The translations under genes and the position numbers were made by a program. A stretch of DNA of 64,000 nucleotides from Haemaphysalis longicornis (Eukaryota; Arthropoda; Arachnida; Ixodida; Ixodidae): positions 192,917,807 through 192,981,806 of the forward strand of contig CM023450.1 in assembly GCA_013339765.2 (NCBI GenBank), in the 5' to 3' direction. Each line of letters begins with the position of its first letter. Position 1 is the stretch's first letter. Below, piece by piece: positions 23,450 to 34,311 of this stretch. A model generated the notes under the pieces. The model was not told where the DNA came from and did no database searches. It saw nothing but the letters and a program-made list of their open reading frames with translations.

Positions 23450-23676
23450 TGTAGAGAGAAGACGTTGCACGGGTGGATTACAATTAGTTTATGGAGGCGA
23501 ACTTGTGCCCACAACGTAAAACACGGACCGTTTCGAACATCTCCCCACGAGCGTCTCCTCCAAAACTAGCCCCGCCGCACGAGCGCGCATTCCACGTGGC
23601 TTCGTGGAACAGCGCCATGAGAGCGTGCTCCCAGTGACGTAGGAGGCCCATTGTGGAGAAAGCTTTCTTCGCGGCA
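23450..23676 (-). repeat. 3' LTR of the Gypsy element
   Basis: Starts TGTAG and ends GCGGCA on plus, so the element strand begins TGCCGC and ends CTACA (TG...CA). About 94% identical by eye to the LTR at 28807-29032. Confidence 0.9.
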
Positions 23677-23690
23677 TTGCTCCCCTCTTT
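23677..23690 (-). other. Polypurine tract
   Basis: The element strand reads AAAGAGGGGAGCAA directly before the 3' LTR: the expected second-strand primer. Confidence 0.8.
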
Positions 23691-23851
23691 AGCAGCATCG
23701 CCCCGATGCTGTGACCAAATAAAGTGCGGAAATTAAGCCAGAAATAAACAGATGCACAAAGGAAAAAATACAAGCAAAGAACGAAGTGTAAACCCAAAGA
23801 AGAAAAAAATGAAGCCAGTCTAAAACGATAGCACACCAGTGTCCTGTGCAA

Positions 23852-24876
23852 TTAAGTCTTGAGTGGATCTACCGCGCATAGTATGGCTTCATGCGCACAA
23901 CATGCACGACTTCTTTGCCGGGTGATCGTCGGCGAGCTGTGGAGCGAGAACCCGCGAGGTACAAGTTCATAGGTTACGTCATTGATTCGGCGGGTCACTT
24001 CATAAGGGCCAAAATACCACCGGAGAAGTTTTTCTGAGAGTTCCACGGTGGCAGATTGGCGTCCACACCCACACGAGGGTCTCCTGGCATGTATTTTGTA
24101 GCTCGGTCCCGCGTCGCTTTCCTGCTGGCGCAGAATGCGATGCCTCGCCAGCTGTAGTGGCCTCCTCAGCCCGTTGGATAAACTCTTCAGCTCCGTTGTC
24201 ACCTGAGTCGCCATCATAGAGGGGGAATGGCATCGAGTGTTGTTGCCTGACGTACGCAGACCAGTTGGAAGGGTGGCCTCCGCGTCGCCTCTTGCCCAGC
24301 CGTATTGTATGCGAATGTTACATATGGCAGAATTTCGTCCCATGATTTGTGCGCCACGTCGACGTACATGGATAACATGTCAGACAATGTTCTGTTCAGA
24401 CGTTCCGTAAGCCCGTTGGTGTGTGTGGGTGATATGCGGTGGGCCTTCCGATGGTGGCTCCGGTCAGCCTGTGGACGTCTTGCATCAAATCGGCGGTGAA
24501 AGCTGTTCCACTGTCTGTAATAATAAATCCGGGTGCGCCGTGGCGTAAAAACAATAATCGTGCACAAAAAACTTTGCCACTTCTGCTGCTGTTCTCGAGA
24601 AGAGTTTTGGTCTCGCGTACCGTGCCAAAATCTGTTGCTACTACTATCCACTTGTTTCCAGAGAAGACATCGAAATGGCCCGAGCACGGTCCTTGCCAAC
24701 CTGCTAGACGGCGTTTTTTGCTGGTTGCAAACGAATGAAGTAGTCCGGCGGGCTTCAATGGCGGTGTTTTTGCGCCGCTGGCAATCGTGACAGGTCTTCA
24801 CGTAGTGTTTCACTGTGGGAAGAAGCCTCGCACCAGTAGTATTTTTGGTGAATTCTCGCGTACGTCCGGCTAACAC
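23852..24876 (-). pseudogene. Gypsy integrase, frame-broken
   Basis: Catalyses insertion of the cDNA. The 24214-24876 frame starts with the second half of the HHCC zinc finger (CHDCQRRK). Core acidic residues lie in VVATDFGT and IITDSGTAF, and the Glu in NGLTERLNRTL. These D, D and E segments now fall in different frames (24396-24758 and 24214-24876), so at least two frameshifts separate them. The C-terminal domain is in the 23852-24343 frame, with LLRWYFGPYEVTRRI and TYELVPRG, as in Gypsy integrase tails. Inactive in this copy. Confidence 0.85.
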
Positions 24877-25147
24877 CTAAGTTAGCCGCTGTTGGCTCAT
24901 CGTGGCAGGCCTGTAAAATTTCTCTTCGCGAAGCACTGAGGGTACGACAAGAAGGAAGGCCTCTTTGCTGCTGTCATGTTCTTTTTGTATAGCACGTTTT
25001 CGCGGAGGCAGTAGGATGACAATCCTCAAGCAAAGGCGCGCGGTACGTCAGCGCGTTTTTTTTGAAGGTATTTGATGAGTGGGCCCCAGTTCCGGGTATT
25101 CACATTGTAAGTCGGCCATTTGGGATGAGTCTGTTGCTCAAGAAGTC
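24877..25147 (-). pseudogene. RNase H-integrase linker, decayed
   Basis: Continuation of pol with no long open frame; expected to hold the connection and the first half of the integrase zinc finger, but both are too decayed to place. Confidence 0.6.
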
Positions 25148-25480
25148 CTAATTCGTCATCGTAAATCCGTGGGGCTCTGCAGATATCGGTGCTCGCGACA
25201 AGCAGTCAGCGTCGCTGCGCTTCCTTCCAGATTTATATACAACAGTTATGTCGTATTCCTGAAGTCGAAGGCTCCACCAAGCCAATCTACCCGAGGGGTC
25301 TTTGAGGTTGGCGAGCCAGCACAGGGAGTGATGATCGCTGACTGCTTTAAACGGCCTGCCGTAAAGGTAGGCACTAAATTTTGTGATCGCCCAGACGACG
25401 GCCAAGCATTCCTTCTCCGTGGTGTAATAGTCTGCTTCGGCTTTTGAAAGGGTGCGACTCGCATACGCTACGACTCATTC
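25148..25480 (-). pseudogene. Gypsy RNase H
   Basis: Degrades the RNA of the RNA-DNA hybrid. Minus-strand translation runs from ASRTLSKAEADYYTTEKE through CLAVVWAITKFSAYLYGRPF to TDHxxL-equivalent SDHHSLCWL and ends with SGRKRSDADCLSRAP. These follow the order seen in Ty3/Gypsy RNase H. The frame shifts near 25405 and again before 25148. The SDHHS motif replaces the usual TDH, so one substitution is visible at that motif. Confidence 0.85.
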
Positions 25481-25731
25481 GGCGCCCTGTTGCGACTGAA
25501 CAAGTACAGCTCCGAGGCCAACATTGCTAGCATTAGTGTGAATCTCCGTGGCAGCGGTTTCGTGGAAATGTGCGAGCACTGGAGCTTCCTGCAGCCGTCT
25601 CCATAGTTCCTCAAAGGAGCACTCTTGCTCACTTGCCAATACAAATTTCACGTCTTCCCTTGTAAGCCGTGTAAGAGGTTCAGCGATCCTCGAGAAACCT
25701 TCGACGAACCGTCTGTAGTACGCGCATAGGC

Positions 25732-26549
25732 CTAGGAAGCGTCGTACAGCCTTCTTATCGGTAGGTCTGGGGAACGAAGATACCGCGGACGTTTTGTCAG
25801 GGTCTGGGCGGATACCTTGTTGGCTGACAATGTGGCCGAGGAATTTAAGCTCTTCGAAACCAAGATGACATTTTTCGGGATAATAGTGAGATCTGGGGTT
25901 CGGATTGCTTGTAATACGCCTTTTAGTCGTGTGAGATGTTCTTCAAACGTGGCCGAGAACACCACCACGTCATCTAGGTAAACTAAACACGTTTGCCACT
26001 TCAATCCGGCGAGGACAGTGGCCATCATCCGTTGGAACGTTGCAGGGGCACAACACAAGCCGAAGGGGAGAACTTTGAATTCATACAAGCCATCAGGTGT
26101 CACGAAGGCCGTTTTCTCCCGGTCCCGCTCATCGACTTTTATCTGCCAATTCCTGATTTTCGGTCCAATGATGAGAAGAAGTTTGCATTCCGCAAGCGGT
26201 CTAGTATGTCATCAATTCGACGTAAAGGGTAAACGTCTCGTTTTGTCACACTATTTAGTTTACGGTAGTCCACACAGAAAAGCAATGTGTTGTCCTTCTT
26301 TCTCACCAGGAGTGCGGGTGAAGCCCACGGGCTTTTCGATGGCTGGATGGCGTCATCCATGAGCATTTCCCGTACTTGTTGGTTGATTGCTTTCCTTTCT
26401 TTTGGTGATACTCTGTATGGATGCTGGCGGGTTGGTCTCGCAGCCTCGTCGGTAATGATGCGGTGCTTCGCCACGGATGTGCGGCGCACACGGGATGATG
26501 ATGCAAAACACTCTCTGACCAGTTCCAGTAACAGCTCCTTCTCCTTCAA
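25732..26549 (-). pseudogene. Gypsy reverse transcriptase, split by a frameshift
   Basis: RNA-dependent DNA polymerase. The first frame (26139-26549) contains SPWASPALLVRKKDN, FCVDYRKLNSVTKRD and FSSLDRKSG, the fingers and motif A. One base is lost near 26130 and the second frame (25732-26103) continues with TPDGLYEFKVLPFGL, then CAPATFQRMM and the catalytic YLDD box in LVYLDDVVVFS. Motif A keeps its Asp, so the active-site residues survive while the frame does not. Downstream the thumb decays. Confidence 0.92.
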
Positions 26550-27013
26550 GTTGTTAAACCTTCAACAGCTCCTTTAAGTTGGGGTTCACTTCTACTGGTG
26601 GCAGCAGCACACCTCCGACCAGGTGATCTGACTGTTTCTTCCAACATACAAATATTTGTTACGTCAGCAACATCCTCAATGAAAGCTATGGTCGTGCCTT
26701 TTGCGACATGTTGACACTCTGTGCCGAAGTTTGTCAGCAGCACTCTTGTACATCCGTTTTGTAGCTTGACGAGCCCCCTTGCAATGCAAATGCCCCTGTC
26801 AAGCAAGAGACCGACGTTTCCTTCCGCAATTCCTTCGTAGTCCTGAAAAGCGTCGTTCTTGACAGGAATAAGCATACTGGTTCGGGGAGGCAGCGCTATG
26901 TTGTCGTCGATGACTCGCAAGGCAGTGTGCCGTCGGTAGTCCATATCCTTAGCTACCGCTCTCTTCGTCGAGAAGCTTACACTGGGTTGTCTGTAGATCG
27001 GCGACAGCACCAT
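26546..27013 (-). pseudogene. Protease-RT linker of Gypsy pol
   Basis: A 155-codon frame between protease and RT. It has LPPRTSMLIPVKND, GLLLDRGICIARGLV and LLTNFGTECQHVAKGT segments, the usual beta-rich spacer of tick-type Gypsy polyproteins. It is in a different frame from the protease, which ends in a stop at about 27015; the original frame continues past that stop. Confidence 0.75.
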
Positions 27014-27014
27014 T

Positions 27015-27335
27015 CTATTGTAGAAAGTCCATGCCGAGGATTAAGTCCTTTGAGCATACGGGAAGCACGATAAAATGTCCGACGTATCTGAAGACCCCAA
27101 TTTTAACGCGTGCTGTGCACCTTCCGGACGGAGTAATCAAGTGGCCACCAGCGGTGCCAACCGGTGGTCCTGTCCACTGCGTTAGTACCTTTTTCAGGGT
27201 AGTAGCCAATGACTTGCTCATAACTGAACGATCTGCTCCGGTGTCCACCAATGCGACTATTTCTTGCTCGTTGTCAACCTGCACAGGTATATCAGAACAA
27301 ACCACAGCCTCGCCGGTTGGTCGTCGTCGTTTCAT
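27015..27335 (-). pseudogene. Gypsy aspartic protease
   Basis: Processes the Gag-Pol polyprotein. A 106-codon frame with the active-site motif DTGA at residues 31-34 (LVDTGADRSVMS) and the ILGMDFL motif at the C-terminus, as in retropepsins. It works as a homodimer in the family. This frame is intact over the domain but cut off from RT by the stop at its end. Confidence 0.9.
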
Positions 27336-27391
27336 TGGAGGGTCTTCAGCGCTTCGATGGTCAACGGCCCCACCTCCCGACGTCGCTGCTC

Positions 27392-27793
27392 TTAGTTTTC
27401 CCAGACGGAAGGGCTCGGAGAACGGCGCCGCGAAGATTGTGACGGGCTTGGACTCGAAGAGCGGCGTCGCAACGGTGACGGTGATCGCTTGTCGCGCCGT
27501 CGCTGCGGAAACCCATTTCGACGTTCGGCCAGGCAGCTTTCGATTTTGGCGGGGCGCTCAACGTACCTCGGGCGTGGGGCGTGTGGAGGAAATCCACGAA
27601 GACCAAGACGTCGGTAGGGACAAGTTCTGTGTATGTGGCCTGCCTCGCCGCAATGGAAACATAGAGGTCGCTGATCCGGCGTGCTCCACTCGTCGCTCTT
27701 ACGAGGCCTCCGTGCCTCATCAACAGTAAGCATGGCGCGGGGTCGGAGGCCCAATGTCGTTTGCGGTGTTACGGCGGCAAGTGTTGGGGACAC
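27392..27793 (-). pseudogene. Gag nucleocapsid (CCHC zinc knuckle)
   Basis: A 133-codon frame with one CX2CX4HX4C knuckle (C45, C48, H53, C58), which binds the element RNA, then an Arg/Ser-rich tail. It is offset from the capsid frame by a frameshift near 27800, so Gag is broken between capsid and nucleocapsid. Confidence 0.88.
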
Positions 27794-27805
27794 GTAGCGA
27801 TCCGA

Positions 27806-28723
27806 CTACCTCAGGGCTGCCGCATATGAGGCAACCTGGGTCTGTTGTTGCGGGACCCCGTACGGCTCCTGCGGCACACCATACTGCCTTTGTCGTGCTT
27901 CATACGTCTCGGGCGCTCCAACAGCTTGCCTGACTTCGCGGCGTATAGCCTCCGCGAGGGGCATGGAGGCTTGGAGTTCCTCTCGGACGATCGACCTGAC
28001 CAACTCCCGGAGGCCGCCGTTTCCTTGCTCCACTGAAGGGGCGTCGCTCGACATAAAAGTGATGTCCCGGCTGTACTGCCTCGCTCTTTGGAGTAGTGCC
28101 CTTTCAATTGTTGTGGCCTCCGACAGAAATGCGCTGACAGACTGCGGAGGATTGCGCACCAACCCAGGAAATATAACCTGCTTTACACCTCGCATAAGGT
28201 GTCTCAACTTCTTTTCCTCAGACATAGCCGGGTCTGCGCGCCGGAAGAGGCGAGCCATGTCTTCTACGTACATGGTGACGCTTTCATTTGTCCGTTGGTT
28301 TCTAGCTTGAAGCGCCGACTCAGCTTGTTCCGGACGATGCGTGCAGGCGTACGTGACCAAAAACCGGGGGCGAAACTCGTTCCACGGCGTCAACGTAGCC
28401 TCGTGGTTTTCAAACCACGTGCGAGCTGACTCTTCTAAGGCATAGTACATGTTGTGCAGCATGTGTTGCTCGTTCCATCTATTAAAGTTCGCAACGCGTT
28501 CGAATTGGTCGCGCCAATCTTCTCCGTCCTCGAAAGAGTCCCCATAGAAAACTTTTGCTGTGCGGGGCTGGTGTACCACGAAGTAGGAAGGTGCCGTACC
28601 GGTACCGGAGGTCACAGTGCTGGCGTCCTGTGTGGCCATCCTTGTTGGTCTGCTGGTCATAGGCTGGAATTCTACCGGTAACCCTCGCAGTCGCCGGCTG
28701 GTTCGTTCGTGGATGGGTGTCAA
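27806..28723 (-). CDS. Gypsy Gag capsid region
   Basis: The longest intact frame of the element, 305 codons, containing a Retrotrans_gag capsid domain. Characteristic segments are DWRDQFERVANFNRW, ALEESARTWFENHE, TPWNEFRPRFLVTY, MYVEDMARLFRRADP and LMRGVKQVIFPGLV. It forms the particle that packages element RNA. The frame start at 28723 is a TTG; the first in-frame ATGs are at 28660 and 28639, and I think one of these is the real start. A Gln-rich C-terminus precedes the nucleocapsid, which is now in another frame. Confidence 0.85.
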   Translation of the reverse strand: MTPIHERTSRRLRGLPVEFQPMTSRPTRMATQDASTVTSGTGTAPSYFVVHQPRTAKVFYGDSFEDGEDWRDQFERVANFNRWNEQHMLHNMYYALEESARTWFENHEATLTPWNEFRPRFLVTYACTHRPEQAESALQARNQRTNESVTMYVEDMARLFRRADPAMSEEKKLRHLMRGVKQVIFPGLVRNPPQSVSAFLSEATTIERALLQRARQYSRDITFMSSDAPSVEQGNGGLRELVRSIVREELQASMPLAEAIRREVRQAVGAPETYEARQRQYGVPQEPYGVPQQQTQVASYAAALR

Positions 28724-28787
28724 CTCCGTGGCTGAGTTTGTTGCCGGGCCTACACAGGGGGCTGGATGTAGAGCTCAATTGATCGTA

Positions 28788-28802
28788 CCCCGCACCTCAC
28801 CA
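28788..28802 (-). other. Primer-binding site
   Basis: Four bases inside the 5' LTR the element strand reads TGGTGAGGTGCGGGG, the TGG start being complementary to a tRNA CCA end. The tRNA is unidentified; its acceptor would end GCACCTCA-CCA. Confidence 0.65.
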
Positions 28803-28806
28803 GTTT

Positions 28807-29032
28807 TGTAGCGACAAGACGTTGCACGGGTGGATTACAATTAGTTTACTGAGGCGAACTTGTGCCCACAACGTAAAACACCGACCATTTAGAACGTCTC
28901 CCCACGAGCGTCTCCTCCAAAACTAGCCCCGCCGCACGAGCGCGCTTTCCACGTGGCTTCGTGGAACAGCGCCACGAGAGCGTGCTCCTAGTGACGGGGG
29001 AGGCCCATTGTGGGAAAGCTTTCTTCGCGGCA
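28807..29032 (-). repeat. 5' LTR of the Gypsy element
   Basis: 226-bp LTR pairing with 23450-23676; about 13 substitutions and one 1-nt gap. It should hold the element promoter. Confidence 0.9.
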
Positions 29033-29036
29033 ATAT
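29033..29036. repeat. Target-site duplication ATAT (right)
   Basis: Matches 23446-23449. Confidence 0.75.
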
Positions 29037-29395
29037 TATGGGGATTTGGTTACTGGCATGAGGTGGAGCGCCACCCCTTTTTGTATTTTGTGGTTAAAAC
29101 GTTGGTTTAAAGCGCGTTTCCTATTTTCTGTAGCCAGAATCAAGCTCACCCCTACTTTTAATTTAAATAACATTTTGGTTAGCAGTTATCTAATACGCTT
29201 TGACTCAAATATGCCTCACATTCTTCCTTTACGGAACAATGTTAACAAGCGCGGAATATGGTAGCTTTATTAACTGGTTTTGAAAGGCTTTGCTTATACA
29301 TAGATCTTGCCTAAGGAGTATGTCACTTTTGGCCACGTGGCTGTATAGAGGACGATAAAGGAAGGCAGCCAGACCAACTTACGGACCGAAGCACG

Positions 29396-29473
<78 letters not shown>

Positions 29474-30212
29474 TCAAAACTTGCGCTTAGGCAGTGCTAG
29501 AAAGACTATTATCTTCAGAAGTAACTCACACGCGGCGTGCACGGGAGAAGACCTCTACATGCCCACCAGCCACTCAGAGATAAAAAACGCAACTCAGGTC
29601 CCCCTGTGATAACATTAGGTTCAAACAGATGTCACAGTGATCACAGCTTGTGTTTTTGTCAATAATTCTGTATGGTCGACTTGCTGCTGTGCATGTCTGG
29701 GTAGAATAAATGCAATCTTAAATAGGTGAAATACAAGCTTCAGTTGCGCATGCTTATAAGTCTACTGAAAAATGTATTCCGCGCAGAATTGGATTGCCCA
29801 ATGTTTTTGTCAAAAAATAAATAAAAAAAGCAGAGCAGAAAGAGTCTTTGGACCTAGCCGCTTAAAATTTGAATGAATAAGGAATTTTCTAAATGAAGAG
29901 CACGTGCACTGAAGTTGGAATACGATAAAGACATATTCCAGAGAAGTGCACCTTCTAATGAAGTATTTGCCTACAGCTCCTGTACCGGCCATGTTTCCCT
30001 TTCCTCGTCGAGGCAGGAAAAGGCGAAAGTGCAAAGGGGCTAAAATATCTGGGTATTAAGTTGCACAAGAACCGGTGCCACTATTCCCAAACAACTCCTA
30101 ATGTTACTGAATAAAATATCGTTCAAGCAAACTCTGTGTATCATACGTACCTTGAAATAAATTCCTCCTCGAGGCTCTAAAATAGATACCTGAAATAGTA
30201 TGATGAAACCGT
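29037..30212. other. No gene recognised
   Basis: Flank between the Gypsy element and block B. Apart from the tetranucleotide array at 29397-29472 nothing is recognised. Confidence 0.5.
29397..29472. repeat. (ACAG)n microsatellite
   Basis: About 19 perfect ACAG units without interruption; expected to be length-polymorphic. Confidence 0.95.
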
Positions 30213-31079
30213 ATAATAAAGGGGAATTTTAGAAGTGGCCGGGTGGATACAGCCGAAGTGAAAGGTTATTTATCATTCCCTTTGAGTCCTCAGTAATCCC
30301 CAAAAATGCTATGCTGGCCTGAATAAGATATTTTCACTTTGCTAAGGTCACTTTCTTTTGTTCAACGCATTTTTGTACTCTCTGAAAGTCAAGTCATGTG
30401 CCTACATTAACGCCTAATGTAAGACGGCATTAACGCGAAAGCCTTAACACAGTCGTATATTAAGGCAAAAAGCAGCCATTCCCCTTTCTAAATGTGGATG
30501 ACTAGAGAAGCGTGTTAGCACACGACACATATGTGACACTGAATTAGGGCGACCGGGATGAGGGAACTAGCCCAAGCTCACTGACTTAACGAAGCGCACC
30601 TTTGATGTTAACACTGATTCTGACTGGCATTCTCTAACTGCAGGGCTCAGCTTCACATAAATTCTCAAAGCCACCACATCCATTCCTATTCTCGCCTATT
30701 GATTTTGGCTGTGTACCACTGCTCGTGCCGCCTACCGGAACCTCATGTTACTTTTGAACTTGAAAAACTGCCACCCGGGGGGCACCGCGAGCTTTTTGTT
30801 TTTTTAACGTCGTATATTTTTCTAGCGCAAAAAAAAGCAGACATGTGTTTCTTGGAATACTCACTGAATTGCTTAAATAGCACGTGACGCAGGCCTAGGT
30901 TTGAACAAAGCAGGAAGGGCAATGCACAGTATAAAACATTAGCAAAGAAACAGCACATAAATTTAGCTTATGGAAAACGTAAGATGTCAGACAGGATAAC
31001 ATCAAGACATGAAAACAATTCAGTATTCAATTTAAGCAAACGCTAAACGAGAAAAAGTCGCGATATTAGCTCTATGGTA

Positions 31080-31560
31080 CACTGTAATGAAGACAAAAGA
31101 AAGTTGTTCCAGGCTGTTATTGTACGGGGAACAAAGGATATTTAAAAAAGACAGTTCTGGCATCAAAAGATGTCAATGATTTTCCATGTCCGTGTCTTGC
31201 CAGTCGGGTCACAAAAGTTTTTTTGTACGGCTCACTATTCAATCACAATTGCTGTTATAGAAGACAAACACAACTTTACGTTTGACAATTTTTGTCGTAA
31301 TTCGAAAGTTTCAAGGTAAGTGTAGCAATTAAATTTGTGGCCATGGAACTAGCGCAATATATAAAAGTAATAAACCATATCACTTTCCGCTGGTTCCTTT
31401 CAAATGCCTTAATATGTAGATTAGTATGACGGTCCAGAACTGTGCAAGCATAGTCAAGTCTGGGCCTGATGATCGAAGTATGAGATATAAGTTAAGAATC
31501 TCTTAGAGCTCCCTTTTTCTTGTGCCGGAGAACACCAAGCTTACAAAATGCTGCTGCATG
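31080..31560 (-). pseudogene. Jockey/CR1-like LINE C-terminal fragment (block B copy 1)
   Basis: Minus-strand translation gives decayed equivalents of KLGVLRHKKKG, LTLYLILRSSGPDLNML, ILIYILRHWKGTSRK and, nearer the 3' end, SFVPRTITAWNNFLLSSL. These follow the pattern LGFLRR..., LVRPxLEYA..., ...IExVQxRA..., FFPRTIxxWNxLP at the end of many Jockey/CR1-type ORF2 proteins. Frames are broken. The same fragment is in copy 2 at 41040-41545. Confidence 0.65.
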
Positions 31561-31785
31561 TTCGACACATGGATATTCTATGAGAGGTTATTAGCAATTA
31601 CTCGCTGATTTACTTACTAAAGGGTAGTGAGCAACGCTAACGCCATAATGTTTGTCAGGCTCTAGATTTAAGTATATTGCCGTGTACGCCGGGCAATAAA
31701 CACATCCTTTAGGTACCATGTTACCTTCATATTTACCGGCTGCTTTTCGATGGAAGCGAGGAGCAAAAATGGTCGTGTGTACGAG

Positions 31786-31905
31786 ATTTCGGTGCACGTT
31801 AAAGTTCCCCAGATGGTAAAAATTAATCCGGAGCCCTCCACTATGGCGCACCTCATCGCCTGCGTTGCGTCGGCGCGCTCAACCCTACAATAAATCAACG
31901 TTATA
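31786..31905 (+). mobile_element. SINE 3' portion (family 1)
   Basis: Contains TTTCGGTGCACGTTAAAG and ATTAATCCGGAGCCCTCCAC, the body sequence of the SINE at 16266-16502 in inverse orientation. Head missing. Present in both block B copies (second at 41760-41880), so it predates that duplication. Confidence 0.65.
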
Positions 31906-32624
31906 TTCACCTTTATTTGGCATCACAAATGCACGTAAGAATTAAACAATTTTTTAGAGAAACGAAAAGCACCTGCTGGAGCAGCACCTCTGTTTTCGGT
32001 CGATAAAGTTAATACACAGCTCCAGGAGGATTTTTCTGTCTCTGCCAAAATTACTATTGAACAAGCGTGTCATTTATTTTAACTAACGAAGTCACGCTTC
32101 GCACCCCACTACGCACAGCTAGGAGAACAGAACTGACAGCTATGCTTGCCAATTGGCGGCACTTGCGCTGCCTTCCTCAAAGGGAGAAAGAACATAAGTG
32201 ACAGTGGTCGAATTTGTGCCTCGCTGAGCCTAGGGGTAAACGGATAAAGCGTGCATAGCAAGTGTATGCCCGTTACGGAGGACTTTTTCTTCTTGTCTAG
32301 TGGTTTTCAACAATGCTAGTGTGTTTGCCTTGACGAAACGTGTTTCATGGCTTGGAAAACACTTGTAAATAGCGTTGAACAACATGGTGCCTGATCGTTT
32401 GTGTTTTCACTAACGGCGGAGGGGCGTGGGTGAAAGAGGAACACAACACGAGCGTTTTTAAAGCGGAGATTGATAAACAACTTTCGACAAAATCCAGCCG
32501 CAACACTGCACCGCCAGAATTCCATCGTTTCTAAATGGCCTAACTATTGCGATCGATGTGTCAGACATTTAAGGTTCATTTGTTTCTCGAGAAACGATTA
32601 TGAGTTTCGAAAGGGAATTTCGCG

Positions 32625-32734
32625 TGAACCACCGCGATGGCATTGTGGCTAACGCGTTGTGCTGCTGAGCGTAATGACGTGGATTCCATCCCGGCCGCAA
32701 AGGCTGCTTCTCAGTTGGAGGCGCAAAAAAAAAT
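32625..32734 (+). mobile_element. SINE head (family 1), split by an insertion
   Basis: A-box-like GGCATTGTGGCTAACGCG, GATTCCATCCCGGCCGC and GGAGGCGC match the tRNA-type head of family 1. In copy 2 the same SINE is continuous (42607-42840); here its body resumes at 34312. Confidence 0.65.
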
Positions 32735-33694
32735 CACGTAAATCCCGAGCGTTCGTTTGTTCGTTCGTCGCGGTGACCGCCCAGCGTCCCCGTTGCACGT
32801 TTGTCAATCCGAGCATACAAACTAAAGGAGACTGGCTAAGATTGGCAAAAAAATAAAGAAATCTAGTGTTCGGCGTAATCGTTGCAACACTTGCTCAGAA
32901 CTATCGTTCCGAACGACGTTCACCGTAATTGTGCCAACAATTGCTCGGAAGCAGAAAGGCACGTCATAGATACGCCCCTCGAAGATGATGTCCAATGACT
33001 ATCTCTTCGAAAAACGATTATTTGTACCGCGGTCCGCGCATCACGTGATAGGACGTCACCAGTTAGCACGGGCAGCCGTTGGACCGCGCAGAAACCACGG
33101 CCTTCGCGGTCAAAAAAAAAAAGAGTAGAGAAGAGTAGTTTCACTGTGGACGATTCCGTCGCACACAACACACCACGAACACTGTTGGCTGGCGTAATGC
33201 TGCGTCCGGGAGACGAGAAGCCTCGAAGGGAACGGTGAAGCGCGGAGGAGAGCTTGGTGCGACGAAGAGTGAAGTCTGCGGCGGTCCCGACCGCTTTGGA
33301 GTTTGCTGGATCGGAGTGCGGCCGACAGACGGGTATTGGGGAGGGGGGGGGGCGGAAGCTGGCACTTCACCGCCCACACCGGCAGAGCGAAAGCCGGGCG
33401 ACATCCAACGGCCCGCGCTTGCAACGGGCCGCCGAAATGAAGTCCCTCCGAAGCACAGGAGCACGAACACACTTATTATGGCGCAAAGAAACCATCCCCC
33501 TCGCGAGGGGCACGATCAAATGCAGAGCATTTCCGCGGGGGGCGCGCCTGCAAGTCGTATGGATTACGTATTGGTTGTTGTTGTTGTAATTGTTGTCTTC
33601 CAGCGTAGACATTGTCGATGAAGTCGATGGTGAAACGTGCCGTGAACCCCCTGCCGCGGCTATGACGCAACGTGGCGCGGCTGTGACGCAACAC

Positions 33695-33798
33695 AATCCA
33701 ACACAATCCACTTTAATCCAATCCAAATCCAAACCAATACAAGCCAAGCCAAGCCAAGCCAAGCCAAGCCAATCCAATCCAATCGAATCCAATCCAAT
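33695..33798. repeat. Pentanucleotide array (AATCC / AAGCC)
   Basis: Runs of AATCC flank a core of AAGCC units, about 100 bp with a few interruptions. Confidence 0.85.
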
Positions 33799-34094
33799 GC
33801 CCCTCGCGAGAGAGTGTTATAGCGCCGAAATCGCGCCACCACACGAACGCGTGATGTTGACGTCACGATCTCGCGCCACAGATGTTAGCGACCGGAGCGC
33901 GCGCGAACGACATATGTGGTTTAAAGCGCGAACCGACCGACCGCGGCGAGAGAGCGCGATGCGAGCGCCCCCACCTGTTCTTGCGCGCGTACCGACTTGC
34001 TCAGCGCGAACCCAACGCGGCGAGAGAGGGTGTTGCGAGCGGAGAGAAGGCGAGGAGGACGCGGGGGAGAGGGCGCACCTGTGGCCGACGGTTG

Positions 34095-34311
34095 AATGAG
34101 TCAAGGATATAAGGCGCGTTCGTAACGTTCCATTCTGTGTCGGCTTTGTGGCGCAGTGGGTACACACCATGTACCTTGCGTTCCGCCCGCAGAGTCATGG
34201 GATCGAAACCTGGTGCCGGTAGTGTATTATTTTTTTATATAGTGTAGGGGGAGCGATGCGGACTACGGACGTCAACGCGGCTGACATCGTGAGTTGCTGA
34301 AATGCTCTGCA
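34095..34311 (+). mobile_element. tRNA-derived SINE (same family as 7648-8060)
   Basis: Starts near TGAATGAGTCAAGGATATAA, has A box TGGCGCAGTGGG and a B box close to GGATCGAAACC, and ends in CTGCATTTAAAA, as at 7789-8060. Confidence 0.75.

Larger units (their letters stand above)
23450..29032 (-). mobile_element. Ty3/Gypsy LTR retrotransposon, complete structure, broken frames
   Basis: A 5,583-bp element on the minus strand, bounded by LTRs of 227 and 226 bp and an ATAT target duplication. In order from its 5' end (right): LTR, PBS, gag, CCHC nucleocapsid, aspartic protease, RT, RNase H, integrase, PPT, LTR. This protease-RT-RH-IN order defines Ty3/Gypsy. The LTRs differ at about 13 substitutions plus one indel, so the insertion is not recent. 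The pol region carries many frameshifts and stops, so the copy is not autonomous. No envelope-like frame is present between integrase and the 3' LTR. Confidence 0.92.
32735..34311. mobile_element. ~1.58-kb insertion within block B copy 1
   Basis: Sequence absent from block B copy 2, bounded by an A-rich left edge and the CTGCATTTAAAA end of a SINE on the right. It contains a unit related to the 133-bp repeat (32746-32850), a G-run near 33342, a CCTCGCGAGG palindrome, an AAGCC/AATCC array and the SINE at 34095. No target duplication or transposase is evident, so it may be several successive insertions. Confidence 0.5.

Noticed and set aside
23852..25147. Envelope gene downstream of Gypsy pol
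   Set aside because: The region is fully explained by integrase and its C-terminal domain; no signal peptide or transmembrane frame lies before the PPT.
27031..27729. 232-codon plus frame
   Set aside because: Antisense shadow of the Gypsy protease and nucleocapsid.
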